A DNA stretch of 64,000 nt from Bremia lactucae. Taxonomy: Eukaryota > Oomycota > Peronosporomycetes > Peronosporales > Peronosporaceae. Below the pieces are notes generated by a model. The model was not told the DNA's origin. It did not search any database and was given only the letters and a program-made list of their open reading frames with translations. The position numbers and the translations under genes are program-made. Each line of letters opens with the position of its first letter. Position 1 is the first letter of the stretch. Where the stretch lies: NCBI RefSeq assembly GCF_004359215.1, contig NW_027152030.1, forward strand, positions 1,020,183-1,084,182, read 5' to 3'. Below, one piece after another: positions 20,063-30,866 of the stretch.

Positions 20063-20961
20063 ATGACGGATCGCCTTAAAGTGATAAAAGACCACTGGAA
20101 CAAAATTGCCGTGCGCTTTACAGAGACAGCGAATAAACACGTGACGTTGCAATGCTCACAACATTTGCACTCGCACATGCAGCTCAGCTCCGCCCACAAC
20201 GTACTTGAAGTAGCAGCTGGAGCCGGTCTCGGCTCTCTAGATGTCGTCCGTTACCTACTCAATGATCCGTCGACGCTATCGAACGACACCAAACGTACTT
20301 ATACGGTCACCGACTTGTCACCTGTGATGGTTAATCTGGCCGAGAAGAATTTAAGTGGTGTTGCGATGGACATCGTTGAGATCAAGTGCAAAGTGGCGAA
20401 TGGTATGTAAAGCCTTACCTAAAAGAACGCGACTTTTGACCCGCTGCAATTTTATCTGTAGGTCAAGACCTTAACGAAGTCGCGACCGGATCAGTGGACC
20501 GCTATATAGCGAGTCTTTGTCTACAGCTCACTACAGACCCTGATGCGCTGCTCCGGGAGGCAAGTCGCACGTTGGCTTCAAACGGAATTGCTGGATTTAC
20601 AATTTGGGGATCCCCTGATCGTAGCGGCCTTTTTGTCATTTCCTCGGCTTCGAATAAGGAACTTGGAATCGAGGAGAATGCCGGAGAGCACAGCAATTTT
20701 TCCTTGGGGAAGGACCTTCTGGCGCTACGCCAGCGATTTGAAGCGGCTGGGTTTAAACGCATGCAAATTTGGCCTTTTCAATGCGTGGTAGAGCTATGGA
20801 GCGGCGAGAATTTTGCTAAATTTTTGCAGGAGATGTATCCGCTCGAGAATGAAGAGCTTGAAGCTAAGCGATTTGCTATTATCAAGCGGATGGCCGACGA
20901 ATGGCTCGCAAAAGGCTTCCCACTTGGTCTGGAGACTTACATGATTTTGGCCAGAAAGTAG
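20063..20961 (+). CDS. Class I SAM-dependent methyltransferase (two exons)
   Basis: Exons are 20063-20402 and 20462-20961. The 59-bp intron (GTATGTAAAG...TATCTGTAG) is phase 1 and completes a Gly codon, giving 279 residues. Motif I is LEVAAGAGLGS (about 47-57), where SAM binds. The acidic post-motif is YTVTDLSPVMVNLAEKN (about 83-99), and the motif after the intron is DRYIASLCLQLTTDPDALL, followed by REASRTLASNGIAGFTIWG. The layout matches UbiE/Coq5-like or Methyltransf_11/25 enzymes. I cannot name the substrate. No targeting peptide is obvious. Without splicing the first frame stops three bases after the intron starts, which supports the intron. Confidence 0.88.
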
Positions 20962-21159
20962 TTGGCTGAAGACTGCAAGACAGCATGCAACAAAAATTTT
21001 GATGGACTAGTTGTTACTTTAACGAAGTTTGGCAAGCCTTGACTAATAAAGATCTTACAGCGAAATACGCATGTTGTTCGGCAAAGGTGATAAATGTAAG
21101 TGCAGCTTGGGTTGACTGATGATTGATTGTCCCGTGGCATAAATGATAAGAGGAATAAT

Positions 21160-21355
21160 AAATATTATATCCTATGAGAGGAATTAAATAAAGAAAACAA
21201 AATTATTATCTCTGTTAAATTTCACTTAATAGTTTCAATGTAACCAAAATTGAAAATATTGACGAAGCAAAACATTGGTTCTATTGATTGGTTGTTTTAC
21301 GTGTAAATCGAACCGCCAATCGTTACAAGACACGATTAGGCGTCGCGCAAGGAGA
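21160..21355 (+). repeat. LTR fragment, family C
   Basis: Follows the LTR at 50342-50823 in order and direction: CCTATGAGAGGAA, then ATTGGTTCTATTGATTGG, then a poly-pyrimidine/purine block, then AAGACACGATTA and CGCAAGGA. It lacks both ends. Confidence 0.65.
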
Positions 21356-21371
21356 TGCTACACATAGTCTG

Positions 21372-21540
21372 TGAAACGGTGTATTGTTACAAGAAATTAA
21401 CACTTAAAATTTGTTATTTAATATATTATCTAAACGGTAGACTATATTTGGAGAATATTACTTTACATAGTTATATTCGGATAGCTAATCCATTGGTACA
21501 TATAGGCCATTTGTATCTACTTGCTCCGCGGTCAAGTAAG
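21372..21540 (+). repeat. LTR fragment, family A, cut by a family B LTR
   Basis: Begins TGAAACGGTGTATTGTTACA and continues through TATTATCTAAACGG and TTGCTCCGCGGTC. It stops where the family B LTR starts at 21541. A few bases of its continuation (GCGCTGG) may follow 22759. Confidence 0.75.
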
Positions 21541-22078
21541 TGTAACGGGCTAAAGTTGCCCTAATGTTAAACAGTCCCCGTTAAGTACATTTGGTGTATC
21601 TAAGGGGATGGTCAATTACTAAATAATAGTAATTAGACCCAACACTCGGGTGTGGTGCACATTTGTGACCAACCCTTGTGATTGTGATGGACATGGGTGC
21701 ATTCACATTAGAAGGGATGCCGCCCAGCGTCATCCGTTACGCGAGGTATCTATAAAGATACGCTCGCAAAACAAAACATATTAAATGATATCTATAGAGA
21801 TAACATTTTAATTGGTAAAAATAGGTATTTGAATTTAATTCTATTAAATATAAATCAGTCTGAAAACTACTTCCTACTTGGTAAGTGCGCACGAGGAGAC
21901 GGATTACCGCTCCCGTGACGACACTTAACCAGAGTTCTTAGTGTGTTGGGTGAGGTCGCTAACGCGCTCACCACAACTGCCTCACTGTACGCAAGAGAAG
22001 CAGGTTTAACCGCTTCCTCGCTGTGATAGGGTGTGTGCCTAAGTAGAGCGTGGCCGCATTACGACGTGCCCGCCTACA
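21541..22078 (+). repeat. LTR, family B, followed by primer-binding-like sequence
   Basis: TGTAACGGGC...GCCCGCCTACA. Internal landmarks shared with five other copies are TTGCCCTAATG, AGTAATTAGACCCA, GGTATCTATAAAGATACGC and GTGACGACACTTAACC. It is followed by CTTGGTAGCC, like the TGGTAGC found after other LTRs here, and then an N gap. Confidence 0.85.
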
Positions 22079-22088
22079 CTTGGTAGCC

Positions 22089-22188
22089 NNNNNNNNNNNN
22101 NNNNNNNNNNNNNNNNNNNNNNNNNNNNNNNNNNNNNNNNNNNNNNNNNNNNNNNNNNNNNNNNNNNNNNNNNNNNNNNNNNNNNNNN
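22089..22188. other. Assembly gap (100 N)
   Basis: Gap between two inverted family B LTRs. Assembly collapse at an inverted repeat is a likely reason. Confidence 0.99.
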
Positions 22189-22204
22189 GATCATCTGCAC
22201 GCTC

Positions 22205-22759
22205 TGTAGACGGGCACGTCGCAATGCGGCCACGTTCTACTTAGCACACACCCTAGCACAGCGAGGAAGCGGTTTGCACCTGCTTCTCTTGCGTGCAGTG
22301 AGGTAGTTGTGGTGGGCGCGCAAGCGACCTCACCCAACACACTAAGAACTCTGGTGAAGTGACGTCACGGGAGCGGTAATCCGTCTCCTCGTGCGCACTT
22401 ACCAAGTAGGTAGTAAATTTCAGACTGATTTATATTTAATAGAATTAAATTCAAATACCTATTTTTACTAATTAAAATGTTATCTCTATAGATATCATTT
22501 AATATGTATTGCGAGCGTATCTTTATAGATACCTCGCGTAACGGATGACGCTAGCCGTCATCACGGATGACGCTGGGCGTCATCTCTTCTAATGTGAATG
22601 CACCCATGTGCATCACATCCACAAGGGTTGGTCACAAATGTGCGCCACACCCGAGTGTTGGGTCTAATTACTATTATTTAGTAATTGACTATCCCCTTAA
22701 GTACACCTAATGTACTTAACGGGAACTGTGTGACATTAGGGCAACTCTAGCCTGTTACA
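22205..22759 (-). repeat. LTR, family B, inverted relative to 21541-22078
   Basis: Begins TGTAGACGGGCACGTCG and ends CCTGTTACA, the reverse complement of the family B LTR. It includes a small local duplication of GGATGACGCT..CGTCATC near 22545-22585. Confidence 0.85.
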
Positions 22760-23990
22760 CTTGCGCTGGCGTAAAAATAAATCGTTTTGCGTTGAATGGC
22801 GAATATTGTCAAAACTCATTCTTGTCGCTCTTCGTCGCGTGAACATTGACCTTTAGCAGTGGTAATGATTAAAAAAAAATGTGATTTGCTAAGTCGCCTG
22901 CACAAAAATTTTCTGTTTTTAAACCGAAACGAGGCGATGGATTGAGGCTTCTGCAGCATGTCATTAAAAAAGCTTAATTCTTGCGGCGTAGTGACGGTCA
23001 TTGGACTGCTGAAAGATTTTCAAGTTTCCGACACCTCTCGAGCAGTGTTTAGCGCTCAGTACATTTAACCTTTTCAGTGAATGCCATCAGGGACAACGAT
23101 GCTACGGATATGTTAAACGAATCTATGAACGCAAGTCGATAAAATTGAAAGATTAGGGTTTGGCACTTCGTTGCGCACATATCGGTAGGAGAACCGTTGT
23201 TGTGGTAAATTTACTTTATGGGTTAAATACCCTTTTATCCTATTCTAAAATAGTTAGTTACATAAATCCCATTTATTTTGGGTAACAAATGTAGTCGCCG
23301 CCAGATATAAATCCGGCGGCCAAAATCTATTTTAATTTAGCTAGGGTAAGGTTCTTAGATTTAAATAATTGAATAAAGTGCATTTTGCCTTTTGATTTTA
23401 AAGCGTTAAGTTCTTTTCTAAGGCTTGCGCATTGGTCTGTAAGAGATAAAAGCCTTTCTAAAGTATATCCCAAGGGCGCTAGTTACCACTTGGTTCTACG
23501 AACCCATGAATCCCTTAAACAAGGATTCCCTAAGCTTTAATGGTTTGCGACTCTGAGTTGTTAAAGCCATAAATTCAATAGACTACTCGGCCATAGTAAA
23601 ATGTTAGCATGCTGGACTGCCGAAGATATTGGTGGCATTGCGTGCTGAAACGAGCTTTCGACGATCAATCTATGACGCTTTTTGATGTTTCCTTCGGTCT
23701 CTAAGTGACTCTCTGAGCCTGAAAGTCTTCCTCTGACTTTAGGAGCGAGGTTTCTCCGCTACAGCGTTCGTCGGAATGCGAGAGAAAGTACGTTCAATCC
23801 TAATATTTTAAATAGTTCTTAAAATGGTGGTTAGCGAAAAGTGATTATTTTTATATAAATTTAAATCATATTCGAACTTAAAAAACCTTCAATTTATTTT
23901 TCTGACAAATTTGTTCCATAAAATGTAAATACACAATTTACGTTACCTTGTTCAACTTATACAGCCAGTGTCTCTGTGCGAAGCGGTGCA
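22760..23990. other. Non-coding region upstream of glycosyltransferase gene
   Basis: About 1.2 kb with no supported gene. It holds one copy of repeat D (23213-23375) and AT-rich sequence before the start codon at 23991. Confidence 0.5.
23213..23375 (+). repeat. Repeat D copy 1 with a stem-loop (possible copia-type LTR piece)
   Basis: Shares order and motifs with the reverse complement of 51385-51505: CCCATTT...GGTAACAAATGTAG, a stem-loop GCCGCCAGAT..ATCCGGCGGC, then GGTAAGGTTC. It starts near TTGTTGTGGTAAA. The copy at 51.4 kb sits beside a copia-gag-like scrap, which is why a copia LTR is suggested. Confidence 0.45.
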
Positions 23991-25814
23991 ATGGCCAAAA
24001 GTTCAAGCCGCCTCCGTTCGAGCCTTGCCTCGCTAACTCCACTTCCATTAATACTGCATCACCATGATAAACCCAAAACAATTTCATCGGCTTTATCGAA
24101 TCGGTGGTCACGTCTGATACTTTACTGCGGTATCCTGTACATTTGCGGATTCGTGGTAGTATTTTGGTCTAAGCATAGAGCTCTCGACACTATTCAAGCA
24201 ATATCAAACTTCCAATCAGTGGCCAGTGAAGCAGCACAAGCGGAAGAGCACGCTCGCAGTGTGAAAATGTTGCCAGAAGGTCCAAAGAGACTTCGAGAAT
24301 TCCGATGCGTCGGCTGGCGAGCGACAGATAGTTGCAGTCCTTACGGCTCGAGGTTGCCACAATTAGACAAACCATGTCACATGCTGGTGCCTTACATGGA
24401 GTCAGGATACTGTGAGGTGGAGGACAAGCATACCAAGGAGAGATTTCGAGTCATGCAAAGATATTGCCGAAGCGTGCGCTCGGGAGGCCAATTTCGGTGA
24501 TTCGATGCTGAACCTTTTTTCAATTTTCCAATAATTGCGAATGATGCAATAAGCAAAGCGCTTAACTCTACCTTCCTTCTGCCAAATATAATCAAGAACT
24601 CAGAAAAAGAGTCGAAGGGAATTGTAATGGTAGTGTACCCAAAAATTGTGCCGAGTGCCTATGCGTCAATCCGAGCGCTTCGAGAAGTCTTGCTGTGCTC
24701 GTTGCCGATTGAGCTATGGTACCGAAAAAAAGAGATGGACGCAGCTCCTTATTCGATGGCACCGCTGCGCCAACTTGCGCAAGTGCACAGGAATGTGACG
24801 TTCCGTGAAATTATTAATAAGAAGGCGATAGGGTTTGATGCAAAAGTGTTTGCAATTTATCACAGTCACTTTGATAGTATTTTATTTCTTGACTCGGATA
24901 ATGTGCCGGTCAGAGATCCAAGTTTTTTGTTTGAATCGCAGGAGTTTACAGACACTGGTGCAATTTTTTGGCCGGATTTTTGGCATCCAAAACACTCGAT
25001 TTTTAACATCCACAGCCAGTCGTTGCTGTGGGAGCTGCTTGATCAAGCGTTTGTCGATATGTTTGAACAGGAAAGTGGACAATTGGTTATTGACCGGCGA
25101 CGACATGGTGCTGCGCTTGAATTGGTCAAGTTTTATTCCTTTCATACGCCCAACTTTTTCAAAAATCTAAAATTGGTGCACGGAGATAAAGATTTGTTTC
25201 GACTTGCTTGGCTAAAACTCAAGTTACCTTTTTACATGATAGACGTGCCCCCAGCTGTTGCTGGTAAGGCTATAAATAATTCGTTTTGCGGTATTGCAAT
25301 GGCACAACACGACATTTATGGCGACGTTTTATTCCTACATCGAAATACCCGCAAGCTCACAGGCGAATTGAAACGAGTGCATCCTAAGACTGCCACAAGT
25401 CTTCCTGTGACTCCAGAACGGCTGCTATCCCAATCTAATGAACGCGTCATTCACACGATCGAGGAAACTAGAGAGAAATTAAAGAAAGCCTCAATTTCGC
25501 TCATGCCCACTTTGGATATTCCGGAAGTCGATGGGTATCCTGATGCAATCTATTGGACTCATCTGCTTTCTTTTCGTACGGCACCAGAGAGAAACCATTA
25601 CAAGATTGACGTACATGTAGCTCTTGATGGATTCCCAAAGGGCCAGACATGCTATGGTGTGGTGGATATGATGATGAAAAACAAATACTTTTACTTTCAA
25701 CCTTTTGCAAATTTAAGCTTTAGTAACCTCGAGACAGACTTGCGCAGGTATGCGATGAATGCCGCACAAATCACTCGAACGAATAAAAAGGAGCCGAACG
25801 ATCTTGTCAACTGA
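23991..25814 (+). pseudogene. GT71-like mannosyltransferase, frame interrupted once (broken or mis-assembled)
   Basis: ATG at 23991. It has one membrane anchor (LILYCGILYICGFVVVFWS, residues about 42-60), a lumenal Cys-rich stem (ECRCVGW-like FRCVGWRATDSC) and the catalytic domain: GIVMVVYPKIVPSAYASIRA, ELWYRKKEMD, LFLDSDN (DXD, about residue 300), GAIFWPDFWHP and HGDKDLFRLAWLK. This is the Mnn1/Ttp1-like Golgi mannosyltransferase pattern (Pfam Mannosyl_trans3). A TGA at 24498-24500 interrupts the same frame between stem and catalytic domain. In the next frame the bases just before it read CAREANF, resembling the paralog's SCRHGSDF, so two compensating frameshifts are more likely than one stop. 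The intact paralog at 26097-27890 is convergent. Confidence 0.75.
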
Positions 25815-26096
25815 TCTTGACAGACTTTGAGATTTTTTATCGCAGAAGCAATTTCATCAACAGTATTGAAGCATTTACATACAGTAAAGCATGATATTTT
25901 CGATTGCGTCATCGATTTCTGATGCCTATTTCAGTCCAGGAGCTTTGAAATACTTTACGAAACTTAATCCGTACCTTCTTAGAGTGCAAGTTCTTTTAAA
26001 ATCTTCATTTCCATATCATTGCGTGCAACTCCGACAATTTCTGTTGTCATTATGTCAATATAAGATATTTACATACTTTTGCAAGCTAGGGGTCCT

Positions 26097-27890
26097 TTAA
26101 TATACAATACTATCCGCGATATATTCTACTGCCGATTTTGACAACAATGTTACCGCGTCATTCGCAAAATTTAACAATATATCCTCCAAGCCGAAAAATG
26201 CCGTCTCTTTCAACAAACTGGTCTTGTACATGGGTGCAGTGACAGTTGGCTGGCCGTAGCACCACTGAGCTTTGTGAAACTCCGGAGAAGCACCATAAAT
26301 CTGGATACTGTATTTCTTGCACAGCTGCTGGTACGATATTATCAAAACATCCGACGGTTTCAGTGAGGCATCCACCATATATTTAATACTAGATTTTAGG
26401 TGCGACTTGACCGTTGCCTTAAGATCTCGCACCTCAAGCGAAGAAGCACGATAACGAAAACGTTGCAGATGCGTCCAGATTTTCTCGTCTGGTGTGTTCT
26501 CTGCTTCGATTCCTCCGGTTATCTTTCTAGCATTACGATGCAAGAACAATGCCTGTCCAGTTGTATCATACTGGACCATTGACATACCGCAGAATTTCGT
26601 CGCGCGCACTGTACCAGCGATTCCTGGTGGGTATGCTATCATATGAAATGGGGAGTTTGTCTTGAGCCACGCAAGGCGAAAAAGATCCTTATCACCATGC
26701 GTCAACTTGTATCGAGAGAATAAATTAGGGTCATGAAAAGCCAAGAGGTTAAGCATCCGCAGTGGTGCCGAGCACTTCGTCTTGTCGATCAATAGCTGCC
26801 CACTTTCTTGCTCAAACATATCGATAAACGGCATGTCAAGGAGCTCCCATAGCAACGAGTCATCATGAATGTTGAAAATTGTGTGACCTGGATGCCAAAA
26901 ATCCGGCCAGAAAATTGCTCCAGTTTGCTCAAACTCCGGCAGGTTAAATAGATAACTTGGATCTCGGACAGCGACGTTATCTGAATCCAAAAAGAGGACA
27001 TGTTCAAACTCACTATTGGTGATAGCATACACTTTCGAGTTAAAGCCTATTACTTGCGCATCTATAATGGCACGTAGCGTCACCGGGCCATAATCTTGTT
27101 GTAATTTCTTAGGAATGCCATCCAGCAATGAGGTCCCGTTTCCCATATCCATTTCAAACGCACAATACCATAATTCGATTGGCAGTGTGCAGTTAATCGC
27201 CCGCAACGTACGAATCGAAGCATATGCACTCACCAAAAGCTTTGGATAAATGACCATCACAATGCCCTCACGATGTCTCGTACGTTTCAAATTATCATCG
27301 TGAACCGCACTTTCTCTCTCGTGTTGGATCGCTGCGGCAAGTTTTGCCACTTGCCATTGAAAGCGTACAAAGTCGCTTCCATGGCGACAACTTATCGCCA
27401 CACTAGGGAAAAGTGTCCCACACGCTGTATGCATGACCTCAACTTTCTGTCCCGTAGCATCATCTTCCATGACACAATAACCTCCGGCTCCACCACGTAC
27501 AAACTGGTCACAGCCTCGATCTCGCGTGGGCAATTCCGTTGCCGGGAGGTTACAACTATCGGTCTGTTTCCAGCCGATGCAGCGCAATTCAGGCGGTCTG
27601 TCCATTTTTAAGAGCTGTTCCATCCAATTCCTATTGATTGTCATGCCAACGTTATTATCGTACGTGTCTTTCCATTTTTGCCGTCGCAACTGCCGCCTCC
27701 AGTGAACGTTGGCACCTTTGCCGAAATTTGAGAACGAGGCGCTGGGACCGATGCCCCACATCACGGTGCCCAGTAAATACAGCCCAATACAAGAGTAGAG
27801 TATAAATATGCGCACGCGAAGAGCACCTTGAGGAGTATTGGGTGGCGTCTGTGTTGATCCATAACGAGAAGAGGTGCGCTTCGGTGGCAT
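26097..27890 (-). CDS. GT71-like mannosyltransferase, Golgi type II membrane protein
   Basis: Single-exon protein of 597 residues from the ATG at 27890. A short basic cytosolic tail (MPPKRTSSRYGS) precedes one membrane anchor (VRIFILYSCIGLYLLGTVMW, about 26-45). Then come a lumenal Cys-containing stem (LRCIGWKQTDSC) and the catalytic domain: EGIVMVIYPKLLVSAYASIR, LPIELWYC, HVLFLDSDN (metal-binding DXD, about residue 298-302), GAIFWPDFWHPGH, LTHGDKDLFRLAWLK and ALFLHRN. Expected activity is transfer of a sugar, probably mannose from GDP-mannose, to glycoproteins in the Golgi. Acceptor and linkage cannot be read from sequence. Its tail-to-tail neighbour is a clear paralog; 282 bp separate the stops. 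Confidence 0.88.
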   Translation of the reverse strand: MPPKRTSSRYGSTQTPPNTPQGALRVRIFILYSCIGLYLLGTVMWGIGPSASFSNFGKGANVHWRRQLRRQKWKDTYDNNVGMTINRNWMEQLLKMDRPPELRCIGWKQTDSCNLPATELPTRDRGCDQFVRGGAGGYCVMEDDATGQKVEVMHTACGTLFPSVAISCRHGSDFVRFQWQVAKLAAAIQHERESAVHDDNLKRTRHREGIVMVIYPKLLVSAYASIRTLRAINCTLPIELWYCAFEMDMGNGTSLLDGIPKKLQQDYGPVTLRAIIDAQVIGFNSKVYAITNSEFEHVLFLDSDNVAVRDPSYLFNLPEFEQTGAIFWPDFWHPGHTIFNIHDDSLLWELLDMPFIDMFEQESGQLLIDKTKCSAPLRMLNLLAFHDPNLFSRYKLTHGDKDLFRLAWLKTNSPFHMIAYPPGIAGTVRATKFCGMSMVQYDTTGQALFLHRNARKITGGIEAENTPDEKIWTHLQRFRYRASSLEVRDLKATVKSHLKSSIKYMVDASLKPSDVLIISYQQLCKKYSIQIYGASPEFHKAQWCYGQPTVTAPMYKTSLLKETAFFGLEDILLNFANDAVTLLSKSAVEYIADSIVY

Positions 27891-28645
27891 TTTGACAGAG
27901 ATCTGGGTCGAAATCTATGTTAACCACACTAAAAGCAACTTACTGATCATCACTCTTCCCCAATAGAAACGTCCGTGATGGCGATAGCCTCTTGGCGTCT
28001 ACTAAAAGAGAGAATATGCAAGCACTAAGGCAGCTTTGGTGCTTCAGCATGCGCTCACTCAAGTCAACTCGTGGGTGAGGACTAAAGTTCGAGAGCCGCG
28101 CATGTCTGGTTTCGAACGAATTGCCACTGACAATTCGAGAAACAGTGGCAGGATGAAAAGAATAATTATTGCTATAGATGTGAAGAGCGATGGCGCATCA
28201 GGCTAAAATATGCACTCGCAGCCGCAGTATTTTGGGTAGCTGCACTTGTTGGCTACTTGTGAAGCAAGTGCCGAACATGAAGATTAAAATTCGAAAAAAA
28301 TGCTCGCAGTGCTCATTTGCAAAATTCGGGAAGCAGCCAAATTACAAGGCAAATAGATTTTAACAGGATTTGAGTATCCGTGCAACAAATAGAGCGAGCG
28401 GCGTTTCTTGCAAGCTGCCCAGATCGTTTGTTTGTTTATTTTGCACTCGAGCTGTGGCGTCGTCAACTGGATTTTGATACCAAGGGGAACTTTGTACGCA
28501 TCTAAGTTGCTAATACTTGTTTAAAAATCTTCTCGTCGACTTCTGTGTGTACTGACTCTCTTAATAAGCCGTTGACAAGAAGATTTTTCAACAGATATCA
28601 GCAACTCGAAGAAAGCACTTAGGTCACTATATGTCACTGAGCACT
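27891..28645. other. Intergenic region, nothing seen
   Basis: About 750 bp upstream of the minus-strand glycosyltransferase. It has no convincing ORF, and repeats start at 28646. Confidence 0.6.
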
Positions 28646-29161
28646 TGTAACGGGCTAAAGTTGCCCTAATGTTACACACTCCCCGTTAAGTACACTTGGT
28701 GTACTTACGGGATGGTCATTTTCTAAATTAAAGTAATTAGACCCAGCACTCGTGTGTAGTTCACATTTGTGAGCAAGCCTTGTGCATGTGACGCACATGG
28801 GTGCATTCACATTAGAAGGGATAACGCCTAGCGTCATCCGTTACGCGAGGTATCTAGAAAGATACGCTCGCAATACATATTAGTGCTATCTATAGAGATG
28901 ACATTTTGATTGGTAAAAATAGGCGATTAAATATAAATCAGTCTGAAATTTACTACCTACTTGGTAAGTGCGCACGAGGAGACGGATCACCGCTCCCGTG
29001 ACGACACTTAACCAGAATTCTTAGTGTGTTGGGTGAGGTCGCTAACGCGCCCACTACAACTGCCTCACTGCACGCAAGACAAGCAGGTTTAACCGCTTCC
29101 TAGCTGTGCTAGGGTGTGTGCCTAAGTAGAGCGTGGCCGCATTACGATGTGCCCGCCTACA
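28646..29161 (+). repeat. LTR, family B, solo
   Basis: TGTAACGGGC...CGCCTACA with the family B landmarks. It is followed directly by family A LTR sequence (ATTGGACGCTCGCAAAGAG), so it inserted in or recombined with an older LTR. The 5-bp flanks differ (GCACT / GTAAG). Confidence 0.85.
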
Positions 29162-29281
29162 GTAAGCATTGGACGCTCGCAAAGAGAGAGACAGATAAAA
29201 CTTTATTAACATGTTTTGTAGTATTATATAATAGGTTAGTTTATATAGATAGAAACAGAGGAACCTAATTATATTGAAACG
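29162..29281 (+). repeat. LTR fragment, family A
   Basis: Matches the family A LTR middle: AAAGAGAGAGACAGATAA, TTTGTAGTATTATATAA, then AGATAGAAACAGAGGAAC. Confidence 0.75.
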
Positions 29282-29473
29282 GGGCTGTGCCCAAATATAC
29301 GAGTCCCTAAAGGTTTATATTGATTATTTAAAATAATTATACAATTTTTTTTTTATCGAATTTAATCATATTTCCTATAGTACTTTTTTTGATACCTAGT
29401 ATGAATAACTAAAATTTCATTTTTGATTACCAGATGTATATGAAGGGGCTCCGAACAATATTTCCAGTTTTTG

Positions 29474-29645
29474 TACTGCTTCAGTGCAAGTCCACTTCGC
29501 ACTGCTTCAGTGCGAGTGGTGCCTCACGTCACTTCGCGTACACTAGTACGTGCAGAGGAAGACTCTTTAAAACACTTGCTTTAAAGAAGGTTTAAAGTGA
29601 CCTCTATAAAATAAAATTAAGTTTTTCTGTTTCTATCTAGTTGAT
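29474..29645 (-). repeat. LTR fragment, family A, reverse orientation
   Basis: Reverse complement of the family A LTR end: TTGTACTGCTTCAGTGC, CACTTCGCACTGCTTCAGTG, CGTACACTAGTACGTG. The 190 bp before it (29282-29473) are AT-rich with no recognisable feature. Confidence 0.75.
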
Positions 29646-29755
29646 TGTAGGCGGGCAAGTCGTAATGCGGCTACTCTCTACTTAGACACACACCCTAGCA
29701 CAGCGAGGAAGCGGTTAAACGAGCTTATCTTGCGTGCAGTGAGGTAGTTGTGGTT
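29646..29755 (-). repeat. LTR fragment, family B, reverse orientation
   Basis: TGTAGGCGGGCAAGTCG... through GAGGTAGTTGTGG, then cut by the next LTR copy. Confidence 0.75.
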
Positions 29756-30182
29756 TGAAACGGGCTTAAGGTGCCCTAATGTTACACAGTCCCCATTAAG
29801 CACACTTAGTGTACTTAAGGGGATGGTCAATTACTAAATTATAGTAATTAGACCCAACCCTCGGGTGTGGTGCACATTTTTGACCAACCCTTGTGTATGT
29901 GATGCACATAAGTGCATTCACATTAGGAGGATGACGCCTAACGTCATCCGATTCGCGAGGTATCTATAAAGATACGCTCGCAATACATATTAAATGATAT
30001 CTACAAAGATGTCATTTTGATTGGCAAAAAATAGCTATTTATATTTTTGTAATCAAATATAAATCAGTCTGAAAACTACTTCCTACTTCGTAAGTGCGCA
30101 AGAGGAGCTGGATTTCCGCTTCCGTGACGACACTTTACTAGAGTACTTAGTGCGTTGAGTGGGGTCGCTAAGGCCCCCACCA
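29756..30182 (+). repeat. LTR, family B, 3'-truncated, left arm of a large inverted repeat
   Basis: Starts TGAAACGGGC, follows family B to CGCTAAGGCCCCCACCA, and abuts an inverted copy at 30183. The two arms would pair over about 425 bp. Confidence 0.85.
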
Positions 30183-30730
30183 TGTAGGCGGGCACGTCGT
30201 GATGCGGCCACGCTCTACTTAGGCACCCACCTTTGCACAGCGAGGAAGCGATTAGACCGTCTTCTCTTGCGTGCATTGAGGTAGTTGTGGTGGACGCGTT
30301 AGCGACCTCACCTAACGCACTTAGTACTCTGGTTAAGTGTCGTCACGTGAGCGGTAATCCGGTTCCTCGTGCGCACTTACAAAGTAGAAGGTAGTTTTCA
30401 AATCGATTAATATTAAATCAAATTAAATATAAATAGCTATTTTTGCCAATCAAAATGTCATCTCTGTATATAACACTAACATGTATTGCGAGCATATCTT
30501 TCTAGATACCTCGCGTACGCGCCGCTAGCCGTCATCATGGATGACGCTAGGCGTCATCCCTCCTAATGTGAATGCACCCATGTGCATCACATACACAAGG
30601 GTTGTTCAAAAATGTGCACCTCACCCGAGTGTTGGGTCTAATTACTATAATTTAGTAATTGACCATCCCCTTAAGTACACCAAGTGTACTTAATGGGGAC
30701 TGTGTAACATTAGGGCAACTTAAGCCCATT
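30183..30730 (-). repeat. 3' LTR of the minus-strand family B element
   Basis: On the plus strand it reads TGTAGGCGGGC...CCCATTACA. It is the right arm of the inverted repeat with 29756-30182. A polypurine tract adjoins its inner end, which sets the element's direction as minus. Confidence 0.85.
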
Positions 30731-30749
30731 ACACCATCCCCCCCTTTAA
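30731..30749 (-). other. Polypurine tract of family B element
   Basis: On the minus strand it reads CTTAAAGGGGGGG then ATGG, immediately before TGTAATGGGC of the LTR. This is the expected plus-strand priming site next to a 3' LTR. A second copy at 37098-37115 precedes another family B LTR. Confidence 0.75.
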
Positions 30750-30866
30750 GAACAAATTTATATTTTTAAATTCGTCAAAGAGGAGAGAGGAATTGCGAGC
30801 AGCTTTACGCGCCGCTAGTTCACTCAATCGCTCTAGCGACCTGTGTTTCCATACACGGCGCCAAAG

